A DNA stretch of 41,442 bases from Candidatus Sulfotelmatobacter sp. (GTDB lineage: Bacteria > Acidobacteriota > Terriglobia > Terriglobales > Acidobacteriaceae). Under the pieces are notes generated by a model. It was not told the DNA's origin. It was given only the letters and a program-made list of their open reading frames with translations, and searched no databases. Shown here one piece after another: positions 27,537 to 36,394 of this stretch. A program made the translations under genes and the position numbers. The stretch lies in assembly GCA_030044775.1 (NCBI GenBank), contig JASICF010000646.1, forward strand, positions 1 through 41,442. Reading direction: 5' to 3'. Within the stretch, counting starts at the first letter, position 1, and every line of letters begins with the position of its first letter.

Positions 27537-28139
27537 ATGTTCGGCACAAAAAAAGTCAGAAATCAGGAGCCCTCGGCGTATGCGACTAAAAGCGATTTTT
27601 GCCGAATATTTAACAGCGATATCAGAGGCCTCTATTTGTTGTCTCTGTTACTGACCGGGAACCGAACAATAGCGGAGCAATGTTTCGTCGGCGGGCTTCA
27701 CAGCGCCCAGAACGGCAGTCAAGTTTTCAAAGAATGGGCGGAAGCCTGGGCACGACGAATGATCATTCAGAACGCGATTCGAATGATCCGCCCGTGGAAG
27801 ACAGCTAACGCTACGCACACCGCGGCAACTCCCAGCATTGGTGATGCAACAGCCGAGCGCAGCGAATTTGCGAGGGTCATTGATCTGCCAGCATTTGAAC
27901 GGTTTGCATTCGTGATGTCGGTGCTGGAACGTTACTCCGATCGGGAATGCTCGCTTCTTCTCGGTTGCACCCGCGGGAATGTGGCAGCAGCACGAACGCG
28001 CGCACTCGAACAATTAGGAAAATCCGCCGATCTTCACCGCCAGCTGGTGAGCATCGCCTCACACCGGGAAACGCGAAGAGAGCACTCTGGATTGGAACCG
28101 CAGTTGACGGCTGTTCCCAGCTTCGCTGCTTCCGTGTAG
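27537..28139 (+). CDS. Degenerate sigma-70/ECF-like protein
   Basis: GGGAGGAAAAAATG start; DFCRIFNSDIRGLYLLSLLLTGNRTIAEQCF resembles region 2; LPAFERFAFVMSVLERYSDRECSLLLGCTRGNVAAARTRALEQL resembles region 4. Confidence 0.6.
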   Translation: MFGTKKVRNQEPSAYATKSDFCRIFNSDIRGLYLLSLLLTGNRTIAEQCFVGGLHSAQNGSQVFKEWAEAWARRMIIQNAIRMIRPWKTANATHTAATPSIGDATAERSEFARVIDLPAFERFAFVMSVLERYSDRECSLLLGCTRGNVAAARTRALEQLGKSADLHRQLVSIASHRETRREHSGLEPQLTAVPSFAASV

Positions 28140-28165
28140 TCACAAACTTATTTTAAGAACAAAGG

Positions 28166-29359
28166 ATGGGAACGACGATGCAAAGGACTGATCTTTTCTT
28201 TCGTAACGCAGAGCTCGGCGTCGTGATGGCCGTGCTGCTGGCAGCGGGGGCATGCAGCAGAGGCAGTGTGCACGCAGCACCCGCGATGCCGCCGCCCCTG
28301 GTAACTACGGTTCAAGCAACCACGCAGGATGTACCGCGCTACCTGGATGAAATCGGCAGAAATGCCGCGTTCGAATCCGTTACGGTTACGCCGCAGGTCA
28401 GCGGGCGAATTGTTGAGCGGGATTTTCAAGACGGTGAAAGCCTGAGGCGCGGACAGCTCCTGTTTGTCATCGATCCCCGCCCCTACAAAGCGCAGGTCGA
28501 TTCCGCGCAGGCGACGCTGGCACAGGCAAAGGCGGCGCTCGATCTCGGCAAAATCCAGTTTGCCCGCGACCAGGAAGTCATCGGCAGTAACGCCATTTCG
28601 AAGCAGGATTACGACACGAAAAAGAACACCGTCGATGTTGACCAAGCCCAGGTGGAAGCTGCGGAAGCGGCTCTCGAGACTGCCCAGATCAATCTCGATT
28701 ACTGCTATATTCATTCGCCCATCGATGGCCGAGCCGGCGCCCGCCTGGTCGATGTTGGCAACGTAGTGCAGCCCAACACAACGTCTCTGCTTTCGATCCA
28801 GCGCCTGAATCCGATTTACGCGAACTTCACCATCACCGAGGGCGACCTGCCGGCGGTTCAAAAGCAGATGGCCAGCGGCATGTTGAGTGCGGCAGTTCGA
28901 CTTCCCTCGGATCGCGAAGATGCCGCCAGAAACGGCCGCGTCGAGTTCCTCGATAACGCCGTACAGAACGGCACGGGCACAGTAAACCTGCGCGCCACAA
29001 TAAGCAACTCCGACCATCATTTTTGGCCGGGCCAATTTGTGGACGTGAAGCTCGTTCTCTCGACAGAAAGAGGAGCAGTGCTGATTCCGAATCAGGCTGC
29101 GCAGATCAGCCAGCGTGGGCCCTTCGTATATGTTGTGAAGCCGGATGACACTGCGGAGCTTCGTCCTGTGAAACTCGGGCAGCGGCAGGGCGATCAGGTT
29201 GTTGTGACCGAAGGCATCGCCCCGAACGAGCGTGTGGTAGTCGCAGGCCAGATGCTGGTTCGGCCCGGAGGCAAAGTCCATGTCGATGGCAGTTCTACCG
29301 CGGCCCCAACTTCAAATGCCAGCGGCAAGGCTGCTCGGAATACAGGAGGCCAGTCGTGA
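28166..29359 (+). CDS. RND efflux periplasmic adaptor (MFP/HlyD family) lipoprotein
   Basis: Lipobox LAAGAC; QVSGRIVERDFQDGESLRRGQLLFVIDPRPYKAQVDSAQATL; YCYIHSPIDGRAG. Confidence 0.93.
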   Translation: MGTTMQRTDLFFRNAELGVVMAVLLAAGACSRGSVHAAPAMPPPLVTTVQATTQDVPRYLDEIGRNAAFESVTVTPQVSGRIVERDFQDGESLRRGQLLFVIDPRPYKAQVDSAQATLAQAKAALDLGKIQFARDQEVIGSNAISKQDYDTKKNTVDVDQAQVEAAEAALETAQINLDYCYIHSPIDGRAGARLVDVGNVVQPNTTSLLSIQRLNPIYANFTITEGDLPAVQKQMASGMLSAAVRLPSDREDAARNGRVEFLDNAVQNGTGTVNLRATISNSDHHFWPGQFVDVKLVLSTERGAVLIPNQAAQISQRGPFVYVVKPDDTAELRPVKLGQRQGDQVVVTEGIAPNERVVVAGQMLVRPGGKVHVDGSSTAAPTSNASGKAARNTGGQS

Positions 29360-32300
29360 ATCTCTCCGAACTGTTTATTCGTCGCCCCGTCATGACGGTG
29401 GCGCTGACCGTGTCAGTCATTCTTTTCGGCGTGGCGGCATATTTTCGCCTCCCGGTCAGCGACCTGCCGGCGATCGATTACCCGGTAATTCAAGTGCAGG
29501 TCAGTTATCCCGGCGCGACGCCGGAAACGATGGCGAACAACGTGGCTACGCCGCTGGAGCGCCAGTTCATGCAGATTCCGGGGCTTGAGCTGGTGACATC
29601 CAATAATGGCCAAGGATTTTCGAGCTTTGTACTGCAGTTCGACCTGGACAAGAGTCTCGATGGCGCCGCCACCGACGTGCAAGCAGCCATCACGCGGGCG
29701 CAAGGACAGCTCCCCATCGATCTTCCCAGCCCTCCCACGTTCACGAAAACGAATCCGAACGATCAGCCGATCATGTATATCGCCATGGTGAGCGATACGG
29801 CCACCGAGGGCCAGCTCTACGATTACGCAAATACGCAAGTCGGCGAGCGCATCAGCATTCTGCCGGGAGTCAGCCAGGTTGCGATCTACGGCACTCAGTC
29901 GGCAGTAAGGATTAAGGCCGATCCTTCGAAGATGGCGGTCCGCAACATCACCCTTGAAGATCTGACCGATGCGATCAAGAACGGCACCGCCTATACGGGG
30001 GCTGGCCAATTCGACGGCCCGCATCGCACTTTCCTGTTGCAGCCGCAGGGGCAGCTTATGACCGCCGACCAATACGACGGCCTCATCGTGGGACAAAGCA
30101 ATGGCGCCCCGGTTTATCTGAAAGACGTCGCGTCCTCGAGCGATGGCTTGCAGAACGAACGCATTGACATGCGCTTCTGGGTGCGCGGCTACCCGCAGCC
30201 CGGAGCAACAGTCGTAGTCGGAGTATTTCGCCGCGCGGGGGTGAATGCTGTCCAGGTCGCGAAGTCCGTGCGAGAGCTTCTTCCCACTATTCAATCTCAA
30301 CTTCCCGGCTCAGTTCTCATCGTGCCCGCCTACGACCGTTCGCAGACGATTGTCGGCGGAATCAAAGACGTGCAGACGACTCTCTACATCGCTTTCGTAC
30401 TCGTGGTCATGGTGATCTTCATCTTCCTGGGGCGCGCGACCGACACGCTTATTCCCGCCGTCGCCCTGCCCTTGTCGTTGCTGCTCACCTTCATTGCCAT
30501 GAAGATTCTTGGTTACAGCCTCGACAATCTGTCGCTGATGGCTTTGACCCTCGCGATCGGCTTCTTGGTTGATGACGCCATCGTGTTTCTCGAAAACACC
30601 GTAAGACTCATGGAAGGAGGAATGAATGCTTTCGATGCGTCCATTGAATCGGCCAAAGAAATCAGCTTCACCATCCTGGCGATGACGCTTTCGCTCGCTG
30701 CGGTGTTCATTCCTCTTGTGTTCATGAGCGGTCTGATGGGGCGGATCTTCCGCGAATTTTCTATCACCATTGTCATCTCAATTCTTGCCAGCGGAATCGT
30801 TTCCCTCACGCTCACGCCCTTGATGACCTCCCGGCTGCTGAGCAATCGCGGACAGGGAGCCAGGAAAACCTGGGTGGAACGAGTTTTCGGAGCTTTCGAA
30901 CGCCGGGTGCTGGACGTTTATGGAGGCTATCTCTGGTTTTTCCTGCGAAATCGCTGGATTTCAGCGCTGACATGGGTGGTCTGCCTCGCGGGCACTGGCT
31001 ACCTCTTTTATGTCGTCCCGAAGGCATTTCTTCCAGTAGGCGACAGTTCGTTCATCCGCGGCGTTCTGGTGGCGCAGGAGGGAACATCGCCCGACCAAAT
31101 GCGCGCCTATCAGACGCAGGCGGAAAAAATCATGAAGGCGAATCCCGCCGTGCGCAGCACGTTCACCATGAGCGGAAATGCCAGTTTTCTGGGTTCAAAT
31201 CAGGCATTCCTGATCGCGTTTCTCAAAGACCCCAAAGAACGCGCCCCCATCGATCAAGTGGCAGGTCAGTTGATGGGCGGAATCGCCGGCACAATTCCCG
31301 GGGTGGTGGCTTTCCTTCAACCGAATCCGGCGTTGGAGATCAGCACCGGCGCGACTGCCAACGCGCAGGGCCAATTTGCTTTCGCGCTTTCCGGCATCGA
31401 TCCCAACGAAGTGTACGCGACCGCCGGAAAGATGATGGCAAAGATGCACGAGTATCCAGGATTTCTCTTCGTGAATTCCGATCTCTACAACCATACGCCC
31501 AACCTGCAGGTCGATATCCTGCGCGACCAGGCGAAGCTTTATGGCGTATCGGAGACCCGCATTCTGACGCTGCTGCACGATGCCTATTCGGAAAACTACA
31601 GTTACCTCATCAAGAAGGCGACGGATCAATACCAGGTAATTCTGGAGGTGGCTGACGACGAACGCTCCGTTCCGGAAGACTTGAGCAAACTCTACATCAA
31701 GAGCGACGACGGCCAGCGCATGGTTCCCCTCAATGCGGTTACCAGTTCGCACTCCCTCATTGGGCCGCAGGCGGTCAACCACATCAATCAATTCACCAGC
31801 GTGACCATGTTTTTTAACCTAAAACCGGGATACGCCATCGGTCCGGCAACCCAGTACGTGCAACAAACCGCGAAGCAGATTCTTCCGCCCGGCATCCAGG
31901 GCTCGCTGCAAGGGGAAGCTCTGATTTTTCAGAATACGGTTTCGGACCTGGCGATGCTCATGGTGGTCGCAGTGTTCGTCATGTATGTGATCCTGGCGAT
32001 TCTTTATGAAAGCTACTTGCACCCAATTACCGTGCTTTCGTCATTGCCGGTAGCACTGCTGGGAGGTTTGCTCACGCTCTGGCTATTTGGCGCGGAGGCC
32101 TCGCTCTACGCCTACATCGGCATGTTCATGCTGATGGGCATCGTCAAAAAGAACGGAATCATGATCGTCGACTTCGCAGAACAGCGCGTCCGGCAAGGAA
32201 TTGCCGATGACCAGGCAATTCACGACGCCAGCATGGAACGCTTCCGGCCGATCATGATGACGACCGCGGCAGCGTTGCTGGGCGCGCTTCCGATCGCACT

Positions 32301-32526
32301 CGGTTATGGAGCGGACGGTTCCTCTCGCCGCCCACTGGGTCTCGTGGTGGTTGGCGGTCTGATTGTTTCGCAGTTCATTACCCTGTTCGTGACTCCAGCC
32401 ATCTATTTGTACCTGGAGGAGCTTCAGGAAAAAGTGCTGGATCGAGTTCCATTCCTGCGCTCGACCCGAAAACCTGTTCCGGCAACAGAGCCAGCTTTCG
32501 CCTTGCAGGAAGCGAGTGGAGATTAA
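29356..32526 (+). CDS. RND (HAE1 / MdtB-C-like) inner membrane efflux transporter
   Basis: 1056 aa; NLSELFIRRPVMTVAL, VSYPGATPETMANNVATPLE, GFLVDDAIVFLENTVR, MGIVKKNGIMIVDFAEQRVRQG. Confidence 0.96.
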   Translation: MNLSELFIRRPVMTVALTVSVILFGVAAYFRLPVSDLPAIDYPVIQVQVSYPGATPETMANNVATPLERQFMQIPGLELVTSNNGQGFSSFVLQFDLDKSLDGAATDVQAAITRAQGQLPIDLPSPPTFTKTNPNDQPIMYIAMVSDTATEGQLYDYANTQVGERISILPGVSQVAIYGTQSAVRIKADPSKMAVRNITLEDLTDAIKNGTAYTGAGQFDGPHRTFLLQPQGQLMTADQYDGLIVGQSNGAPVYLKDVASSSDGLQNERIDMRFWVRGYPQPGATVVVGVFRRAGVNAVQVAKSVRELLPTIQSQLPGSVLIVPAYDRSQTIVGGIKDVQTTLYIAFVLVVMVIFIFLGRATDTLIPAVALPLSLLLTFIAMKILGYSLDNLSLMALTLAIGFLVDDAIVFLENTVRLMEGGMNAFDASIESAKEISFTILAMTLSLAAVFIPLVFMSGLMGRIFREFSITIVISILASGIVSLTLTPLMTSRLLSNRGQGARKTWVERVFGAFERRVLDVYGGYLWFFLRNRWISALTWVVCLAGTGYLFYVVPKAFLPVGDSSFIRGVLVAQEGTSPDQMRAYQTQAEKIMKANPAVRSTFTMSGNASFLGSNQAFLIAFLKDPKERAPIDQVAGQLMGGIAGTIPGVVAFLQPNPALEISTGATANAQGQFAFALSGIDPNEVYATAGKMMAKMHEYPGFLFVNSDLYNHTPNLQVDILRDQAKLYGVSETRILTLLHDAYSENYSYLIKKATDQYQVILEVADDERSVPEDLSKLYIKSDDGQRMVPLNAVTSSHSLIGPQAVNHINQFTSVTMFFNLKPGYAIGPATQYVQQTAKQILPPGIQGSLQGEALIFQNTVSDLAMLMVVAVFVMYVILAILYESYLHPITVLSSLPVALLGGLLTLWLFGAEASLYAYIGMFMLMGIVKKNGIMIVDFAEQRVRQGIADDQAIHDASMERFRPIMMTTAAALLGALPIALGYGADGSSRRPLGLVVVGGLIVSQFITLFVTPAIYLYLEELQEKVLDRVPFLRSTRKPVPATEPAFALQEASGD

Positions 32527-32530
32527 TCCC

Positions 32531-34042
32531 ATGAGTCTCAATCTTACGAATCGTTCGCATTTTTCTCTGTGCCTTGTTCTCGTTGTTACCGGGCTGACTG
32601 GCTGCGCGGTCGGGCCAAACTACAAGCATCCGAAGATCGACGTTCCGGGCACATATCGTGAGGCGACAGACGGCTCGTCGGGCGCTCCGAATGCCCAGCC
32701 TGACCAGGCGAAGCCGCAACAGTCGTCGGAGCAATCTTCGCCGGCGCAATCTTCATCGGCGCAATCTTCGCCGGTTCAGTCTTCGCCGGTCCAATCTTTG
32801 GGTGACGAAAAATGGTGGGAAGTTTTTCAGGATCCCGAACTGCAGGCACTGGTTCGCACCGCTCTCAAAAACAACTATGACGTGCGCATCGCCGCGACGC
32901 GAGTTATTCAGGCGCAGGCGGAACTCGGAATCACCCGAGCCGATCAGCTTCCTTCTTTAAGCGGAGGCGGCAACGTCACGAGCGTACAGAATCCTAAACT
33001 CGGGCCTATTCCTGCCTATGAACTCACGCAGGGAGAAGTTGCCGCATCCGCGGCGTGGAACCTTGACTTCTGGGGGAAATATCGCCGCGCGACCGAAGCG
33101 GCGCGAGCCAATCTGCTGGCCAGCCAATGGGCGCAGAAAGAAGTCACGGCGACTCTGGTGGCCAACCTGGCGACCTCTTACTTCCAGCTTCGCCAGCTCG
33201 ATCTTGAACTGGAAATTTCCAGGCGCACGTTTCGTTCGCGCCGCGACTCTCTGCAGCTGACGCAAACTCTCGAGCAGCATGGCATCGACTCGATGTTGGA
33301 TGTTCGCCAATCCGAACAACTCGTCTATACGGCTGCTACCGAGATTCCAGATTTCGAGCGTCAGATTGTGCAACAGGAAAACGCGATCAGCATCCTTTTG
33401 GGCAACAATCCCGGCGACGTTCCTCGTGGGTTGAGATTGACCGAGCAACCGCATGCTCCGGAGGTTCCGGTCGGCCTCCCGTCGTCGCTACTGGAGCGGC
33501 GACCGGACGTTCGCGAGGCCGAGGCCAACCTCATCGCCGCCAACGCGCAGATCGGCGTCGCTCGCGCCGCTTACTTTCCGCAGATCTCTCTGACGGGAAC
33601 CGCCGGATTCGAAAGTCCAGCGCTCACAAATCTTTTTACTGGCCCGGCAGGCGTCTGGAACCTGGCCGCCTCTTTGACTCAGCCCATATTTGAAGGAGGA
33701 AGGTTAAAGTCCAACGTCCGTCTTACTCAAGCGCAGCGCGACCAGATGCTCCTCACTTACCAGCAGACGATCCAGGGCGCCTTCCGGGATGTCTCGAATG
33801 CTTTGGTCGCCTATCGCAAGGATCAAGAGTTCACAGCCCAGCAGCAGCACCTGTTCGAATCGGCACAGGATGCGGCTCGACTGTCAGAGGTGCGTTTCAA
33901 AGCCGGGACCACGGATTACCTGGAAGTGTTGACCAACGACACGAACTCGTTTACGGCGGAGGTGGGACTGGCGCAGGCGCGAGGCAATGAACTCGTCGCT
34001 CTGGTCCAGCTCTATCAGGCTCTTGGCGGCGGCTGGCAATAA
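32531..34042 (+). CDS. RND outer-membrane factor, NodT/TolC family lipoprotein
   Basis: Lipobox GLTGC; AVGPNYKHPKIDVPGTYRE; WWEVFQDPELQALVRTAL; LLERRPDVREAEANLIAANAQIGVARAAYFP. Confidence 0.93.
   Translation: MSLNLTNRSHFSLCLVLVVTGLTGCAVGPNYKHPKIDVPGTYREATDGSSGAPNAQPDQAKPQQSSEQSSPAQSSSAQSSPVQSSPVQSLGDEKWWEVFQDPELQALVRTALKNNYDVRIAATRVIQAQAELGITRADQLPSLSGGGNVTSVQNPKLGPIPAYELTQGEVAASAAWNLDFWGKYRRATEAARANLLASQWAQKEVTATLVANLATSYFQLRQLDLELEISRRTFRSRRDSLQLTQTLEQHGIDSMLDVRQSEQLVYTAATEIPDFERQIVQQENAISILLGNNPGDVPRGLRLTEQPHAPEVPVGLPSSLLERRPDVREAEANLIAANAQIGVARAAYFPQISLTGTAGFESPALTNLFTGPAGVWNLAASLTQPIFEGGRLKSNVRLTQAQRDQMLLTYQQTIQGAFRDVSNALVAYRKDQEFTAQQQHLFESAQDAARLSEVRFKAGTTDYLEVLTNDTNSFTAEVGLAQARGNELVALVQLYQALGGGWQ
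32732..32800 (+). repeat. 15-bp tandem repeat in NodT-like gene (QSSP[A/V])n linker
   Basis: caatcttcgccggcg / caatcttcatcggcg / caatcttcgccggtt / cagtcttcgccggtc / caatctttg; preceded by partial unit cagtcgtcggag. Confidence 0.9.
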
Positions 34043-34142
34043 TACCCTGGTTGAAGCAGGCGAGTGCGGCATATCACGGGTTGCAAATAATCATGCGCAG
34101 AACGCCCCGCAGTTCAGCCCAGGGTTCGCATTGGAACACGCA

Positions 34143-36278
34143 TTAGTCTGCTTTCGCAGGAGGCCGGGCCGGGCTACCGTCGGCTTTCACGTAGTGTGCG
34201 TACCAACTGAGGTTTCGTTCGAGACGATCCTTAATGTGCGAAGGCGTTTTGAAACTGTGGTACTCGCCGGGATACACCACCAGTTCGGTTTCACGGCCCA
34301 GGCTTTTTAAAGCCTGGTACATCTGCTCTCCGCCAAGAATGGGAACATTCCAATCGATGTCGCCGCCCATGAACAGGGTCGGCGTTGTAATGTTTGCGAC
34401 CCTGTAATAGGGCGAGACCTTATCCCATACAGCGCGGTTCTCCCACGGGTGCCCGAGTTCCACGTCGTAATCGAGGATGTACTGGTCGTGCCCGTAGAAT
34501 GACGCAAGGAACGCTGTGCCCGCCCCGGAAATTGCCGCCTTGAAGCGTGTGGTCTGCGCAATGATGAAGTCGGTCGAAATGCCTCCGTACGACCAGCCGC
34601 CGACCCCCAGTTTGTCAGGATCAGCCACGCCCCGGGCGATGGCGTAGTCGACCATGGCCATGTCGTCTTGATAATCCTTGTTTCCCCAATCGGCGAAGAT
34701 GGCCTTGCAAAAATCCTGGCCGTAGCCGGAGGAGCCGCGCGGGTTGGGTTCGAGAACGACATATCCGTTGGCCGCAAAGAGTTGCGAAAAGTGATTGAAG
34801 TCGCCGTAATAAGAGCCCACCGGCCCGCCGTGCGGATGAAGCAGTGTGGGATATTTTCTCCCCGCCACATAATCCAGTGGCTTAAACAGATAGCCCGCAA
34901 CGGTGGTGCCATCTTTGCTCTTGAACTTGACGTACTCCGGAGTCACGATCTTAATTTTTGCGATAAACGCGTCATTCACGTGGGTGATGCGCGTCGGAGC
35001 TGCGCCGGATGCGGGCATGGTGAAGATTTCTGCCGGCCGGTCCATGCTCGCGACCAGCGCCGCAATGTCGCCTGACCTGGCGATGGTGTAGCCGGAAACC
35101 ACGAGGTGTCCCGAGATAGCCCGCGTGATCTCTCCGCCGATAGCCGGAGTGCGGAACAGGTTTACCGTTCCGTCATCGTCAGCAGTGAAATACACAAATT
35201 TTCCGTCAGGGGAGAAATGTGGCATGCGCGACATGCGGTCGAAAGCCTGCGTAAGCACTTTGGCCTCGCCTCCCTCAGCGGGAGATACGGCTATGTGGTG
35301 AGTGGCATAGACAAGCAGCTTCGGCTCAAGCTGCGTGACGTAGGTGATCCACTTGCCGTCGGGCGACCACGAAGGCGCGGTGTCCGACCCCGGGTTGGTT
35401 GTGACTTGCGTCAGGTGCGCGCCCTTATCGGTGTTGTCGGAGGCGACCACCCAGATGTTCGAGTCGTATGTGCGGTCGGGATCCGGGATCGAGCGGTTAC
35501 TGCGGAACGCCAGCAGTTTGCCGTCCGGAGACCATGCCGGCTCGCTGTCGTCAAAGTCACCGGAAGTAATCTGCACAACGGCCTTCGTGGCCACATCGAA
35601 CACATACAAATGTGTGCGGCGCCTGTCGAGGTAACCGACCGTGTCGGTCTTGAATCGATAACGGTCGATGACGAAGGGAGGCGGTGTCTTCGGTTTCTTC
35701 GGGTTCGCGTCCTTATTTTTCTCTTTATCTCCGCTCTCGGGCTTGTCCTTGTCTTTCGCTTTGGCATCTTGCAATTCTTCGGGAGTCGGATCTTGCAGCA
35801 CGAGTACCAGCCGCTTGCTGTCGGGGGACCAGGCAAAGTCATCGACATCTTGAATCGCATCGGTTAGCCGTTGCGCCTCGCCGCCCATCCGGTTGAGCAG
35901 CCAAACCTGGGTCTTGCCTTCATTACGCTTGGAGAGGAAAGCGAGATATTTTCCATCCGGACTCCAGCGCGGATGCGTAGAGGATACGTCTTCGGCCGTC
36001 ATGACAATGGCTTCGCCTCCGCCGGCCGGCGCCATCCAGATGCGCGTCTCGTTCTTGTCTTCCTTCAACTTGGCAGTCGCGACCGTGTAGGCTACCCATT
36101 TGCCGTCTTCGCTGATCTGGGGATCGCGCACGTCGTGGATTTCAAAGACATCGTCTACGGTGATTGCTCGTGGAGCCGATGACGCCGACGGAGGCACTTG
36201 AGCTGCCCCGCCTGGGGCGAGAAAGAACGGAGCACAGACTACGGCACAAAGCAGCGATGCAAGTGAGCGGAGTTTCAT
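34143..36278 (-). CDS. S9-family prolyl oligopeptidase/acylaminoacyl-peptidase-like serine peptidase, secreted
   Basis: TolB/WD40-like N-terminal propeller (WSPDGKYLAFLSKR repeats); GGWSYGGIST nucleophile motif; GEYHSF His region. Confidence 0.92.
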   Translation of the reverse strand: MKLRSLASLLCAVVCAPFFLAPGGAAQVPPSASSAPRAITVDDVFEIHDVRDPQISEDGKWVAYTVATAKLKEDKNETRIWMAPAGGGEAIVMTAEDVSSTHPRWSPDGKYLAFLSKRNEGKTQVWLLNRMGGEAQRLTDAIQDVDDFAWSPDSKRLVLVLQDPTPEELQDAKAKDKDKPESGDKEKNKDANPKKPKTPPPFVIDRYRFKTDTVGYLDRRRTHLYVFDVATKAVVQITSGDFDDSEPAWSPDGKLLAFRSNRSIPDPDRTYDSNIWVVASDNTDKGAHLTQVTTNPGSDTAPSWSPDGKWITYVTQLEPKLLVYATHHIAVSPAEGGEAKVLTQAFDRMSRMPHFSPDGKFVYFTADDDGTVNLFRTPAIGGEITRAISGHLVVSGYTIARSGDIAALVASMDRPAEIFTMPASGAAPTRITHVNDAFIAKIKIVTPEYVKFKSKDGTTVAGYLFKPLDYVAGRKYPTLLHPHGGPVGSYYGDFNHFSQLFAANGYVVLEPNPRGSSGYGQDFCKAIFADWGNKDYQDDMAMVDYAIARGVADPDKLGVGGWSYGGISTDFIIAQTTRFKAAISGAGTAFLASFYGHDQYILDYDVELGHPWENRAVWDKVSPYYRVANITTPTLFMGGDIDWNVPILGGEQMYQALKSLGRETELVVYPGEYHSFKTPSHIKDRLERNLSWYAHYVKADGSPARPPAKAD

Positions 36279-36394
36279 ATCTTTTTTCCCCTACAAGTCT
36301 TGAACCTAGCCGCGGGGCGGCTTAAGCGTATAACCGCCAAAGCACACAAACAAATCATTCTTTCTTATGTCGTCCTCTGTACCACATTCGCGTT

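Noticed and set aside
28148-30300. Minus-strand ORFs 28148-29281 (377 aa) and 29413-30300 (295 aa)
   Set aside because: Antisense to clear MFP and RND transporter genes; no family resemblance.
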